Notes: a model not told the origin generated them from the letters alone. A stretch of DNA of 64,000 nt from Candidatus Obscuribacterales bacterium (GCA_020050835.1 JAGVKB010000097.1:50304-114303); one strand, 5' to 3'. Shown: positions 43,430 through 53,486, counted from the first letter of the stretch. Numbers and translations: made by a program.

Positions 43430-45682
43430 ATGGTGGACTCAGAAGGCACGCAAGAAGTAACCGTCAAGAGAGCCTGTATCTCCTGCGGACGAGAATTCGC
43501 CGGCAACTTGACAGTCTGCCCTGAGGACAACACGCCACTAACCGTGCTCGCTCACGACCGAGACATCGGCTCGGTTATCGGCGACCGCTATGAGATCCTG
43601 GGCATCGTTGGCAAAGGCGGTATGGGACGAGTTTACAAAGCACGCCACCGTTTGATGAAGCGAATAGTGGCGATTAAAATGCTTTATCCCAACCTGGTGT
43701 CAACCTCCTCGACCTTGAAGCGTTTTCAACAAGAAGCCCAAGCCACCAGCACACTCAGTCATCCAAACATTTTGACCGTCTATGATTTCGGTTTGACCGA
43801 CGATGGTCAGCCATACCTGGTGATGGACTTTCTGGAAGGGATCAGCCTCGCTGACGTCTTGCAGGAAGAAGGAAATCTCGAAGTGGATCGTTGCTTGCGC
43901 ATCTTTTATCAAGCGGCAGCTGGTCTCGCACATGCCCACTCGAAAGGGGTTGTGCACAGAGATTTGAAGCCAAGCAATCTCATGCTCGTCAACCTGGACG
44001 AGAATCCTGATTTCGTCAAAATCGTAGACTTCGGCATTGCCAAAATGATGTCGCTGGACCCAACTGAGGCCGAACCGTTGACGCGAACCGGTGAGGTCTT
44101 CGGCAGCCCGATGTACATGAGCCCCGAGCAATGCCGGGGCCAACAATTGGATTTGCGCACTGATATTTATTCGCTGGGCTGCGTGATTTACCGAGCGCTT
44201 ACCGGACTGTCCCCCTTTATCGGACACGACCAGCTTGAGTGCATGTTCAAGCAGGTCAACGAACGACCTGGCTCTTTCACAGAGGTTTGTCCGGACCTTT
44301 TCATATCCGAAGAGCTTGAAGCGGTCGTGTTTAAGATGCTCGAGAAAGCTCCCGACTCTCGTTATCAGACAATGTCCGAAGTCAGACAGGCCCTGGAGGC
44401 ATTCTTGCCGGATTTCAAAACGATGACGACAGTCTCACCGGTCAGACAAACAACCGAGCAACCGGTAGTTTCTGTAGACAAGGTCGCTATCACAGGTTCG
44501 ACCGGCAAGCTGGAAACAACGTCTGTCGACAATTCCCAAGCAGCAGCCGCCAGTAACGACAAGGCCGCAGTTAGTCCCCCTGTTAGTCTGTCGACAACGG
44601 AGATTCCCGGACCGACCCTAGATCCGCCACCGGCAGGCGGCTTCTTGAACAAGCGCTGGCTAATTCGCGCCGGCATCGGTGCGGTGCTCGGCATTGCGGG
44701 AGCCTGGTTTATGATCAATCAGTCGCAGAAATCGGCCTCGACTCTGGAGTCGACCGGCAAGGATCAAGCCAAGAATGTTGCGACAGTAACGGCACCGGCT
44801 ACCGCTGGCGCAAAAACACAGGAAGAGATGCAGTTCGATGTAAATCTCAAAGCTGCTCAAGCTTTGTTCGACAAAGGCAATTACAATCAGTCCGAAAGTT
44901 ACGCTGTCGAAGCGATGAAGATGACCAAGACCTTCCCCCACAGCGAGAAGCAAGTTGTCGCTTGCGCAAATCTTCTGGGCGCAATCAACTATGCCCAAGG
45001 TCAGTACGATGATGCTGCCGCCTATTTGAAATCATGCTTGCGCTATGCGCAACTAGCTTACGGCGACAAATCAGTGGAAGTCGCCGCCGTCAAAACGATG
45101 CTCGGCCGAAGCTGGGCTGCAACCAAAGATTACTCGCAAGCAAGAATTGTCTTGGAACAAGCGCTTTCGACAAGACAAGGCTTGCTCGGCAATAGCGACC
45201 TTACGGTGGCCGATACCCTCTCAGCGCTGGCTGATGTCGATCTGCGTCAGGGCAAGGCCGACGACGCAATCACTCGGCTGACACGAGCGCTTGAAATTCG
45301 CGAAGTCACTCAAGGCAAAGAAAGCCTGGATGTGGCAAATGCTTGCAATGATCTGGCCCAGGCCTACCAGCTCAAACGCAGTTTCGGCAAAGCGCTCGAC
45401 TTGTACAAGCAAGCTCTGGAGATCCGCCAGAAGAAATTGCCGGCTGACAGTCCGACTATCGCCGACAGCTATTTATGTATCGGGTCCTTATGCGAAGAGA
45501 CCGGGCAGGTGGAGCAAGCTAAGACTTTGTATCAAAGCGCATTGCGAATTCAGGAAGGGTCGCTTGCGCCTGGTAGCCCTCGCCTGGCAGACACCAAGCG
45601 GAGATTGGAGGAGCTCACTAGCGGCAAGAAGCACAACACAGGTAGCCTTCAGAGAAGTTTCCGGAGCATGCTGGCAAAGTAA
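43430..45682 (+). CDS. Membrane Ser/Thr protein kinase with periplasmic TPRs
   Basis: 750 residues. A small N-terminal zinc-ribbon-like stretch (CISCGREFAGNLTVCPEDN) has only three cysteines. The Hanks kinase (~52-320) is complete: VGKGGMGRVYKARH, VAIKML, VVHRDLKPSNLML, KIVDFGIAKM and GSPMYMSPEQCRG. A Ser/Thr/Pro linker leads to one TM (~412-430, IRAGIGAVLGIAGAWFMI). The outer part has about five TPR units of the kinesin-light-chain type (SLDVANACNDLAQAYQLKRS). The RND pump gene starts 11 bases after its stop, so co-expression is likely. Confidence 0.9.
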   Translation: MVDSEGTQEVTVKRACISCGREFAGNLTVCPEDNTPLTVLAHDRDIGSVIGDRYEILGIVGKGGMGRVYKARHRLMKRIVAIKMLYPNLVSTSSTLKRFQQEAQATSTLSHPNILTVYDFGLTDDGQPYLVMDFLEGISLADVLQEEGNLEVDRCLRIFYQAAAGLAHAHSKGVVHRDLKPSNLMLVNLDENPDFVKIVDFGIAKMMSLDPTEAEPLTRTGEVFGSPMYMSPEQCRGQQLDLRTDIYSLGCVIYRALTGLSPFIGHDQLECMFKQVNERPGSFTEVCPDLFISEELEAVVFKMLEKAPDSRYQTMSEVRQALEAFLPDFKTMTTVSPVRQTTEQPVVSVDKVAITGSTGKLETTSVDNSQAAAASNDKAAVSPPVSLSTTEIPGPTLDPPPAGGFLNKRWLIRAGIGAVLGIAGAWFMINQSQKSASTLESTGKDQAKNVATVTAPATAGAKTQEEMQFDVNLKAAQALFDKGNYNQSESYAVEAMKMTKTFPHSEKQVVACANLLGAINYAQGQYDDAAAYLKSCLRYAQLAYGDKSVEVAAVKTMLGRSWAATKDYSQARIVLEQALSTRQGLLGNSDLTVADTLSALADVDLRQGKADDAITRLTRALEIREVTQGKESLDVANACNDLAQAYQLKRSFGKALDLYKQALEIRQKKLPADSPTIADSYLCIGSLCEETGQVEQAKTLYQSALRIQEGSLAPGSPRLADTKRRLEELTSGKKHNTGSLQRSFRSMLAK

Positions 45683-45693
45683 GCACACTTTCT

Positions 45694-48600
45694 ATGTACG
45701 GACTGATCGATCGATTCATTACAGCATCGCTGAAGGGACGCTACCTGACGCTACTTTCCGTATTGCTCCTGGTGATAGCCGGCGTAGTGGCCTGGCAGAT
45801 TTTGCCGATCGAAGCTTATCCGGAGCTGGCCAATCCGCAAGTAAGAATTATCACGCTCGTTCCCGGCAAGGGTGCCGAGGAGATCGAGCGACTGGTGACA
45901 GTCCCGCTCGAAAAGGAGCTGAATGGCATTCCCGGTCAAACCGCTTTGCGTTCGCTTTCTCTATACGGGCTGTCAGTAATCATTTCGACTTTCACCGACT
46001 CAACTCAATCGACTCTGGCCAGACAACAAGTATTAGAGCGCATCCAGAAGGCCGATCTGCCAGACGATGTCCAACCCGAATTGGAGCCGGACGTGGGGTC
46101 TCTCAGAGAGATTTATCGTTATTCGCTTTCCAGCCCTTACTATTCGTCGATGGGGCTGCGTGCAATTCAGCAATGGGAGCTCGAAAAGCTGTTTCGTCAG
46201 ATACCGGGAGTAATTGGCATCATCAGCGAAGGCGGTCAAACCAAGACTTATCAGGTCAATGTCGACCCGTTCAAACTGAGAGCGCGCGAGATCACCTTGA
46301 AACAGGTCTTCGAGGCCGTTCAAAAATCCAATGCTTCTACCGGCGGCGGCTTTCTCGAGCATTACGGGAATGCTCTGATCGTGCGCCAGCTCGGTCTGCT
46401 CAGGAGTGTGGACGATTTAAAGGAGGTAATGGTCAGCACCGGGAAGAACGGCATACCGATTAGAGTCAAGGATGTAGCCGACGTCTCCATCGGTCAGATG
46501 GTCCGGCGCGGGCAAGTAGGAAAAGACGACCAGGACGATATCGTCGAAGGAATTGTCCTGTTGAGACGAGGCGAAAATCCATCAGCGGTGCTGCGCGCGG
46601 TTAAAGAGCGCTTGCCGGAAATTATCGCCCGCCTGCCACCAGGCGTGACATTGCAGCCGCTGTACGATCGAGAATGGCTGATCAAACAGACATTAAGCAC
46701 GGTAGGCACCAATGTGGCGATTGGTATCACCTTAGTCCTGGTGCTGCTGGCCATCTTCCTGGTCGATATCAAATCGGCATTGATTACAGCCTGCGTTATC
46801 CCGCTTTCTATGCTGGTGGCGTTCATAACGCTCTGCCTGTTCGGAGTGCCGGCAAATCTGCTCAGCTTGGGAGCGATCGACTTCGGAATATTGGTGGACA
46901 GCGCAGTTGTAATGACCGAAAACATCATTCGGCGCCTTTCCGAAGAAGGTCAGGAGATGACACCGGCCGAGCGGCTCATTCTTTTGAGAGAATCATCGCG
47001 TGAAGTGGGCGGACCGATTGTGTTCGGGATTATCGTAATCATCGCGACCTTTCTGCCGATTTTCACCTTTGGCGGCGTGGAAGGAAAACTGTTCCGGCCG
47101 CTGGCCACCACGATGGTTTCCGCTTTGATTGGCGCCGGACTGCTGGCACTAGCGGTGGTGCCTGTCCTCTGCTCCTTCCTGCTCGTGAACAAACCGATCA
47201 AGGAGCGCCCCAGCCCGCCAGTGGTCTGCGCACGCGCTCTTTATGCTCCGACTCTCCGCTTGTCCTTGAGACATCCTTTTCCGGTAATTTTCGTAGCGCT
47301 GGCAGGAATAATCTGGGCCGGATTCCTGTTCATGCAGATCGGCAGTGAATTCCTGCCTCATCTCGAAGAAGGCAATATCTGGCTCAGAGCGACAGTCAAG
47401 CCAGGCAGCGTCACTCTAACAGAATCAGTCAAAGCGGCCAGACAGATCAGGCAGACATTGCTCACCTATCCCGAAGTTAAACAGGTGCTGTCTCAAGCTG
47501 GCGGACCGGACGATGGTACAGACCCAGCCCGATTTGCCGATCAAGAGTATTACATCGATCTCAAAGCCCCCAAAGAATGGCGGCCGGAGTTTCACGAGAA
47601 GAAAGATCAGCTGGTGGCAGCGATGCGCAAGGATTTGGAGCTCATACCAGGCGTTGGATACTACTTCACTCAATACATTCAAACCACTCTCGACGAAGCT
47701 CTCTCCGGAGTACAAGGCTCGCTGGTAGCCAAGATTGCCGGTCCCGATCTGGCCCAGCTCGAAGCTTACGGGCATCAAGTCGGAAAGATCATGTCTCAAA
47801 CACCCGGTATTGTGGATGTGATTGTCGACCCGCTTCTCGGGCAGCCTCAATTTGTAATTGAGATCAATCGAAGAGAAGCTGCTCGTTACGGCTTGAACGA
47901 ATCCGACCTGCAAGAGCTGGTCGAGACTGCAATCGGCGGCTCGCCAGCAACAACTTTGATCGACGGCGAACGACGATTTCAAGTCATGGTCAGGCTCGCG
48001 CCTAAATTCCGCTCGACCGAGGAGGCATTGCAAAACGTGCTGGTATCGACACCCAGCGGAGCGACCGTTTCGCTCAAGCAGTTAGCCACACTCAAAGAAG
48101 TAAACGGCGCCACTCAAATCTGGCGCGATGCTGGATTTCGCATGGCCACAATCAGAGCAAATGTGAGAGGACGCGATCTCGCCACGGCGGTAGAAGAGGC
48201 TCAGCGCCGCGTCACTTCAGAGGTAAAGCTTCCACCCGGCTACCGGGTGCATTGGACCGGCGAATTCCAGCGCCAGCGGGAAGCCTCTCACCAGCTGGCA
48301 GTCGTGCTACCGGTTACACTGGTGATTATCATTACAATTCTGTATCTGGCATGCGGTACTCTCGGCGGAGCGGTAATCATGTTTTCGGTTGTTCCGCTTG
48401 CAGCGATCGGAGCAGCGCTCGCGCTCAATCTCACCGGCACATACTTTTCAATTTCAGCCGGCGTCGGTCTGATTGCGCTTTTCGGGCTGGCCGTCAAGAA
48501 TGGTATTCTTCTAGTTTCGTTCGTCAACGAGCTAAGACATGAGGGCTTGTCTGTGCAAGACGCGGTTTATCGAGGTTCGCTCACGCGCATGCGGCCGGTG

Positions 48601-48834
48601 CTGATGACCGCAACGATAGCCGCCATGGGACTACTTCCCGCCGCCCTTTCCAATGAAATCGGATCGCAAACTCAGAAACCGTTTGCAATCGTAATCATTG
48701 GGGGTTTGATCTCCTGTACCTTGCTGACCTTATATGTTCTGCCCGCGCTCTACATGCGCTTCAGCCCCAGTCCAGGTAAAGGCAGCAGGCAACCGGCCGT
48801 CTCCACCGGCAACGTGGAGGCTAGCCGAGCATGA
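45694..48834 (+). CDS. CzcA/CusA-family heavy-metal RND efflux pump
   Basis: 1046 residues, the full RND length with 12 membrane helices in two halves. The HME signature DFGILVDSAVVMTENI lies in helix 4. The start IAGVVAWQILPIEAYPELAN and the repeated GLFGLAVKNGILL-type stretch (IALFGLAVKNGILLVSF) are typical. It moves metal ions (Co/Zn/Cd or Cu/Ag) from periplasm or cytoplasm outward using protons. Metal choice cannot be fixed by eye. It overlaps the adaptor by four bases; no outer membrane TolC-like gene follows. Confidence 0.92.
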   Translation: MYGLIDRFITASLKGRYLTLLSVLLLVIAGVVAWQILPIEAYPELANPQVRIITLVPGKGAEEIERLVTVPLEKELNGIPGQTALRSLSLYGLSVIISTFTDSTQSTLARQQVLERIQKADLPDDVQPELEPDVGSLREIYRYSLSSPYYSSMGLRAIQQWELEKLFRQIPGVIGIISEGGQTKTYQVNVDPFKLRAREITLKQVFEAVQKSNASTGGGFLEHYGNALIVRQLGLLRSVDDLKEVMVSTGKNGIPIRVKDVADVSIGQMVRRGQVGKDDQDDIVEGIVLLRRGENPSAVLRAVKERLPEIIARLPPGVTLQPLYDREWLIKQTLSTVGTNVAIGITLVLVLLAIFLVDIKSALITACVIPLSMLVAFITLCLFGVPANLLSLGAIDFGILVDSAVVMTENIIRRLSEEGQEMTPAERLILLRESSREVGGPIVFGIIVIIATFLPIFTFGGVEGKLFRPLATTMVSALIGAGLLALAVVPVLCSFLLVNKPIKERPSPPVVCARALYAPTLRLSLRHPFPVIFVALAGIIWAGFLFMQIGSEFLPHLEEGNIWLRATVKPGSVTLTESVKAARQIRQTLLTYPEVKQVLSQAGGPDDGTDPARFADQEYYIDLKAPKEWRPEFHEKKDQLVAAMRKDLELIPGVGYYFTQYIQTTLDEALSGVQGSLVAKIAGPDLAQLEAYGHQVGKIMSQTPGIVDVIVDPLLGQPQFVIEINRREAARYGLNESDLQELVETAIGGSPATTLIDGERRFQVMVRLAPKFRSTEEALQNVLVSTPSGATVSLKQLATLKEVNGATQIWRDAGFRMATIRANVRGRDLATAVEEAQRRVTSEVKLPPGYRVHWTGEFQRQREASHQLAVVLPVTLVIIITILYLACGTLGGAVIMFSVVPLAAIGAALALNLTGTYFSISAGVGLIALFGLAVKNGILLVSFVNELRHEGLSVQDAVYRGSLTRMRPVLMTATIAAMGLLPAALSNEIGSQTQKPFAIVIIGGLISCTLLTLYVLPALYMRFSPSPGKGSRQPAVSTGNVEASRA

Positions 48835-50039
48835 GTCGAAAGTTATTGGCATCCTTGCTTCCTCTCGTGCTGGCCGGTTGCACCGCCAGCCAACCGGCCG
48901 CACCGCCGCCGCACGTAGCAGCACCAACGGATCCATTGAGCTTGACTGAACAGGAAAGAATCAAGATCGGGCTTTCCACCGACAAAATCGTAGTAAGAAC
49001 ACTGCCTGTCCTGGTCGAAGCGACCGGAACGGTGCGGGCCAATCCGAACTTAACAACTCCGGTTATCTCACTGGTACCCGGCCGGGTCGAAGAGGTAAAA
49101 GTCCAGCACGGCGATGAGGTCAAGAAAGCTCAGGAGCTAGCCAGCATTCGCTCTGATGAAGTCGGACAGATTGAAGCGGAGATGTTGACGCACATGCTGG
49201 AGTTGCAGTCCGAGAAGCGGCAAGCTGCGCTCAAGATCGCTTTGGCGCAGAAAGTTTACGACCGTCAGAAGCGACTGCTGGATGAAAGAATTGCCGCCAG
49301 AGCTGATTTCGAACAGGCGGAGAGCGAACTGCAGCAAGCAAACGCACTGGCTGCAGCAGCCGAGGAGAAGGAGCAGGCGCTGGTTATCTCAACCAAAGAG
49401 AGGCTCCAGCTTTTCGGTATTTCGTCCGAGCTGGTTGACAGGGTTCTCCAATCGCGCACCATCGAGCTCCTTTTCGACATCACTTCGCCGCGCATCGGTA
49501 TCATCACCCAGCGCGACGCCGACCCGGGAGAGCTGGTCGAGTCAGGGAAAGCGCTGTTCTCCGTCTCCGATCTCTCGAAAGTTTGGCTGGTGGCTAACGT
49601 GCTGGAAAGTGACGAGCGCTTCATGCGCAAGGGACTGAAAGTAAAAGTGCATGTCGACAGCCTTCCTGGTGAAAGCTTTCCCGGAGTGTTGGATTTCATC
49701 GACTCGCACATCGACTCTCAAACCAGAACGCTGGCAGTGCGCGCAACGATCGACAATCCGCATCTGCGTCTAAAACCAGGAATGTTTACCCGACTTTCGG
49801 TAACTGTCGATACAGCCACTTCTTTAATGGTACCGGAGGCTGCCGTCCAAAAGGTTGGTGAAACTTATCTCGTGTATCTTGTAAAACCGGACAATCAATT
49901 CATCGAACGCAAGGTGAAAACCGGTCGCAACATAGGCGGATATGTCGAGATACTGAGCGGATTGCACCCCAAGGATACAGTCGTGGTCCAGGGCAGCCTC
50001 CAACTTCTTGGGCAATCGCTGGAACGGCTCAGTCAATGA
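48831..50039 (+). CDS. RND periplasmic adaptor lipoprotein (CusB/CzcB-like)
   Basis: 402 residues. Lipobox VLAGC puts the lipidated Cys at residue 17. A barrel-sandwich half (EEVKVQHGDEVKKAQELASI), a long hairpin coiled coil (~100-190, QKVYDRQKRLLDERIAARAD), the second half (QRDADPGELVESGKALFSVS) and a beta-barrel (PGMFTRLSVTVDTATSLMVP) follow in order. It joins the RND pump to an outer-membrane channel. No His/Met-rich metal tail is seen. Confidence 0.92.
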   Translation: MSRKLLASLLPLVLAGCTASQPAAPPPHVAAPTDPLSLTEQERIKIGLSTDKIVVRTLPVLVEATGTVRANPNLTTPVISLVPGRVEEVKVQHGDEVKKAQELASIRSDEVGQIEAEMLTHMLELQSEKRQAALKIALAQKVYDRQKRLLDERIAARADFEQAESELQQANALAAAAEEKEQALVISTKERLQLFGISSELVDRVLQSRTIELLFDITSPRIGIITQRDADPGELVESGKALFSVSDLSKVWLVANVLESDERFMRKGLKVKVHVDSLPGESFPGVLDFIDSHIDSQTRTLAVRATIDNPHLRLKPGMFTRLSVTVDTATSLMVPEAAVQKVGETYLVYLVKPDNQFIERKVKTGRNIGGYVEILSGLHPKDTVVVQGSLQLLGQSLERLSQ

Positions 50040-50056
50040 ACGGTCGGAGTAAGTAA

Positions 50057-50380
50057 ATGCAGTTAATTACAGCTATCATTCAACCCTTCATGATGGAACG
50101 CCTGGCCCGCCAGCTCAGGAAGCAGAAGGTCACCGGCTATACGGTAACGCCGGTGAGCGGCTCGGGCAGAGATCTTGCCAATACGCCTGAGTACCTGCAA
50201 CCACGGATAAAGGTAGAGATCGCCGTTAATGACGAAACGGTCGACACTATCTGCGCGCTCATCACCAATGCTGTCAACACACATCAAGATGGCGACGGTA
50301 TCTTATTCGTAACACCGATTACGCATGCGATCAACTTGCAGACTCTCGCCGTCGGAGCCAACGCGCTCACAATTGATTGA
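50057..50380 (+). CDS. PII-like signal protein with shortened T-loop
   Basis: 107 residues. The ferredoxin-like PII fold is clear: MQLITAIIQPFMMERLARQL, VTGYTVTPVSGSGRD, then IKVEIAVNDETVDTICALIT and the B-loop region HQDGDGILFVTPITHAI. The T-loop (between GRD and IKVEI) is about ten residues shorter than in GlnB and lacks the Tyr51 uridylylation site. PII-like proteins next to CzcA/CusA pumps are known as a distinct branch; it may bind a nucleotide or metal and adjust the pump (inference). It lies 17 bases after the adaptor stop. Confidence 0.85.
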   Translation: MQLITAIIQPFMMERLARQLRKQKVTGYTVTPVSGSGRDLANTPEYLQPRIKVEIAVNDETVDTICALITNAVNTHQDGDGILFVTPITHAINLQTLAVGANALTID

Positions 50381-50425
50381 GCTTGGAGTCGGCGCCAGCT
50401 TTACCTTAAATCAGCGAACACAGGC

Positions 50426-50450
50426 TTAGCCCGGGTCGAGCCCGGACTAA
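50426..50450. terminator. Hairpin between converging PII-like and GH15 genes
   Basis: TTAGCCCGG pairs with CCGGACTAA (one mismatch) around a 7-base loop. Its position 46 bases after the PII stop and 28 before the GH15 stop fits a two-way terminator. No strong T-run is present. Confidence 0.45.
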
Positions 50451-50477
50451 TGGCTTAAACGATCTGATTTCGAGGAC

Positions 50478-52472
50478 CTATACCGGCGTGATGGTATGCT
50501 CGAAGACCGCTTCGGCCATCAACTGGCGATTTTTCTGCAGATATTCGTGCACGGTCGTCACGAAATCAGCATGACTCCAGGTCAATGGCGACACCGACAT
50601 CGGCTCGTTGGTGTATGGATTCACTTGCTCGGCCAGCACTCCGGATGGAAGTGCATGATTCGCCACCCACTCTAGAAGTTTGACCGCCTCCTTGAGATTG
50701 CCACCAGTCCGGGCCGAGGAGATATTGTAACGAGCCAGCCAGAGCGTGCAGATAAACCAAGGATTGCCGGCAACGTTGCCGACGTCATTGGACACCTGGT
50801 GATAGTAATCGTTCTCGTAGCGAGCCACTCCCCCGACATCGGTCTTTATCCATAGCCGATCTTGAACAGCATCCATCGTCGCCTTTACCTTCTCGTCGTG
50901 CGGCGACATGCCCGCAAAGGCAAACAATCCGTACATGGCTGAGTCGATCGTCATGTCAAGGTTGTAACCATCGGCAGTGCGAGTCGCCATCCGGCAGAAG
51001 CGCTTATCCTTTTCGCTCCACATATACTTGACCATCGCCTGGTGAATCTCATCGGCCGTATCGAGATATGTCTTGTAATTATCCACCTCTCCTAAAGCAT
51101 GAGCGAATCCGGCAGCAGCTCTCAAGCCACCAATCACGCTGGCGACAGTAAAGAGATGTACGCCATAGCGCTCCTCCCAGAGATCGTAGGACGGAAGTGG
51201 CAACTTAGTCTCGGGATCACTGTGAGAAACGAGGAATTGAGCGCCATGGCGCAGCAGCTTCTTGAACAACGGACGCATGAACTCAACGTTACGAAATCGC
51301 TTGAAGGTCTCCCAGATCGACCAGAGCACAAGGGCCGTCTCGTCTTCTTGAATCGGCAGATCGGGCTTGCCATCCTTAATCCAGGGATGCCAGCTCGAAG
51401 CTAACGAGCGATCCGGATTGTATTTGTGCAGCAAATAACCTTCTTCTTTGATCACATCACCGCAAAACTTGAAGAAACGCTCGGCGAGATCTCGGTAACC
51501 GGCCCTGGTTAAGGCGTTTGCGACGAGCGCACCGTCTCGCGGCCACATATATGAATAGGTGTCACGAGCAAAGCGCGCGATATCAAAATCGTTTGCGGCG
51601 ATAATCGCTCCGCCTTCATCTATTTGAGTTCGAATAATCAGGAGACTTCGCTTATAGAGATCAATCACTTTCTGCGGTAAATTCTGAAAGTCGATATGTT
51701 CCGGATTTACCCAGAGCCGCCAATAATTCTGATTGCGAGGAATATAATAGGCCGGCGTCCGCTCCCGCACTCGGTCGTGAATTGTCGCCACCTGCTCGTA
51801 GCAGTTGCCAAAACAAATCCAGTAATGCGCGACTGCTTCACCGTTGGCTGCTACAGTCAAAGAAGTCCTGATTGTAGAATCGACCGAACCTTGCGAAATT
51901 CCGTTGCAACCCAGCTCGCCGTCTTCGGCATCGCGCCAGGTTCCTTCGCAACCGTTAATCTCCTTGTTGCCGGCCGCCCATTGCTCGACTCCGAACTTTC
52001 GTGGACCAGCTGCACTGGTGAGGAACCAGCGATTCTTCTTGTAATGAATGACCGATTCAGTCTTGGGATCGTAGTAGGCGGTGTCACCCACCTCGTTTTC
52101 ATAAATATGAAAGTCATGGTGAAAGAACAGCCTAACCTGGCGTTCCTGACCGGAGCGATCGAAAACATGCACTTCTCGGACATAGAGGTCGTAGACATAA
52201 TCGACGGTATCATGCACCCGCAGCTCCAGTTTCAGCCGCTCATGCTTAAGCACGACATCGGTGACCAGCGTCTCTTTCAGATACTTGCGCTCGATGCTCC
52301 ATTCGGAACCCACCCAGGCGAAATCTCCATCTGCCCATACCCCAAATCGCGACAGGTGCCCAAGAGTTTGATTCTCTTGCCCCACGTGGGGATAGTAGAT
52401 ATCTCTCAGTCCATAATCTTTATCGAAATTGATCAGGACCCGGCCATTGCCAATCGGTAGGTCTCGCGGCAT
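50478..52472 (-). CDS. Glycoside hydrolase family 15 (glucoamylase-like)
   Basis: 664 residues from ATG 52472; GGGGGA lies 7 bases upstream and the conserved start is MPRDLPIGNGRVLINFDKDY. An N-terminal beta-sandwich (~1-270) precedes the (alpha/alpha)6 barrel. Catalytic acid: Glu in PSYDLWEERYGVHLF; catalytic base: Glu in GVLAEQVNPYTNEP. Other marks: RDTYSYMWPRDGALVANAL and YNPDRSLASSWHPW. No signal peptide, so it acts in the cytoplasm on alpha-glucans such as glycogen or on trehalose-like sugars. A longer frame to 52595 has no good start. Confidence 0.9.
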   Translation of the reverse strand: MPRDLPIGNGRVLINFDKDYGLRDIYYPHVGQENQTLGHLSRFGVWADGDFAWVGSEWSIERKYLKETLVTDVVLKHERLKLELRVHDTVDYVYDLYVREVHVFDRSGQERQVRLFFHHDFHIYENEVGDTAYYDPKTESVIHYKKNRWFLTSAAGPRKFGVEQWAAGNKEINGCEGTWRDAEDGELGCNGISQGSVDSTIRTSLTVAANGEAVAHYWICFGNCYEQVATIHDRVRERTPAYYIPRNQNYWRLWVNPEHIDFQNLPQKVIDLYKRSLLIIRTQIDEGGAIIAANDFDIARFARDTYSYMWPRDGALVANALTRAGYRDLAERFFKFCGDVIKEEGYLLHKYNPDRSLASSWHPWIKDGKPDLPIQEDETALVLWSIWETFKRFRNVEFMRPLFKKLLRHGAQFLVSHSDPETKLPLPSYDLWEERYGVHLFTVASVIGGLRAAAGFAHALGEVDNYKTYLDTADEIHQAMVKYMWSEKDKRFCRMATRTADGYNLDMTIDSAMYGLFAFAGMSPHDEKVKATMDAVQDRLWIKTDVGGVARYENDYYHQVSNDVGNVAGNPWFICTLWLARYNISSARTGGNLKEAVKLLEWVANHALPSGVLAEQVNPYTNEPMSVSPLTWSHADFVTTVHEYLQKNRQLMAEAVFEHTITPV

Positions 52473-52646
52473 GAAAAAATCCCCCAAGCGGTATTTAGAA
52501 CTTTGGATAACAAACCCGTCACTATCCATAAGGCGCAACTGCCTGTTTTGTTCCATTTTGCGCCGGTCACCAAACGTGATTTCGATGAATTTCAATTACA
52601 GCGCAATATTAAGAAGCTGAAAAGGCGGCGCCGGCTCGGGCAACGT

Positions 52647-53486
52647 TTATTGCGGTTGAATCTTAGTGGGCTCGGCTACCTTCGGTTTTAGATCTGTAAA
52701 CGATCCATCAGTGCGATTCCAGGTTGCGCCGAATATGCCTTTGTCGATTATCTCGCCGTAAACGGAGAAAACGCATTTACCCGGTCCGACACCAACCTCG
52801 TCTAGGAGCGGGGACGTCCATTTTCGAAGCGTAACAATCCGCGTGGAACTGCCGGTGACTACCCAAATCGGATAACCGCTCTTGAGGAAGGCGCGAATCT
52901 TTGGCTCCCAATGCCTGGTTTGGCGAAAGTTACCGGTGTCGATTTCGAGCAACACCTTAATCGGGTCGGTACCAGGATAGCGGAAGGAGATAGTGGCATC
53001 GGCCTGCTCTTCCACATTCGTGAGATCACCGGACAGCTCCTTCCAAAACTCACGACCGGTAATCCATTCAAGGTCCAAAATTGTATTACTCTTCTCCGCC
53101 TCTTCCATCGCCAGACGAACATCAACCAGGCGCAGAAAATGCTCCTTGTGATAAGTATGTGGAGGGCCGGTTGGAATAGTCTCCCAGGAGATCCCGCGAT
53201 GCTGCTCGAGCGCTTTCGCTCCGGCAGTTGTCAGAAAGTAAATCAATTCCGGCCGGCCGCGCCCTTCCATGCGGCCGCTTGACGATGAACCGGTAAATCC
53301 AGCTTGTTGCAGTCGACGCAGACGCTTGCGTGCAGTTTCATAGCTGATATCCGGGAAGCATAAGCGAGCCAGCTGGCTGGAGCTAACGGTTCGATGGAGA
53401 TAGAGCTGGACTAGAGCCCAGATGTCTCTCTGCATTAACACCAGACTCTTCTTTTTTGGCTTGCTCTTGGCAGGCTTTTCAATCAT
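52647..53486 (-). CDS. Replication-relaxation-like winged-helix protein
   Basis: 279 residues. The N-terminal winged helix (LMQRDIWALVQLYLHRTVSS, SYETARKRLRRLQQAGF) and the middle HKEHFLRLVDVRLAMEEAEK followed by ADATISFRYPG and LLEIDTGNFRQTRHWEPKIR follow the replication-relaxation family, found on plasmids and integrated elements. The late part resembles a nuclease-like sheet (ADATI / LLEIDTG), function unproven. Together with the VirD4-like gene at 59932-63081 it hints at an old mobile element. Confidence 0.75.
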   Translation of the reverse strand: MIEKPAKSKPKKKSLVLMQRDIWALVQLYLHRTVSSSQLARLCFPDISYETARKRLRRLQQAGFTGSSSSGRMEGRGRPELIYFLTTAGAKALEQHRGISWETIPTGPPHTYHKEHFLRLVDVRLAMEEAEKSNTILDLEWITGREFWKELSGDLTNVEEQADATISFRYPGTDPIKVLLEIDTGNFRQTRHWEPKIRAFLKSGYPIWVVTGSSTRIVTLRKWTSPLLDEVGVGPGKCVFSVYGEIIDKGIFGATWNRTDGSFTDLKPKVAEPTKIQPQ

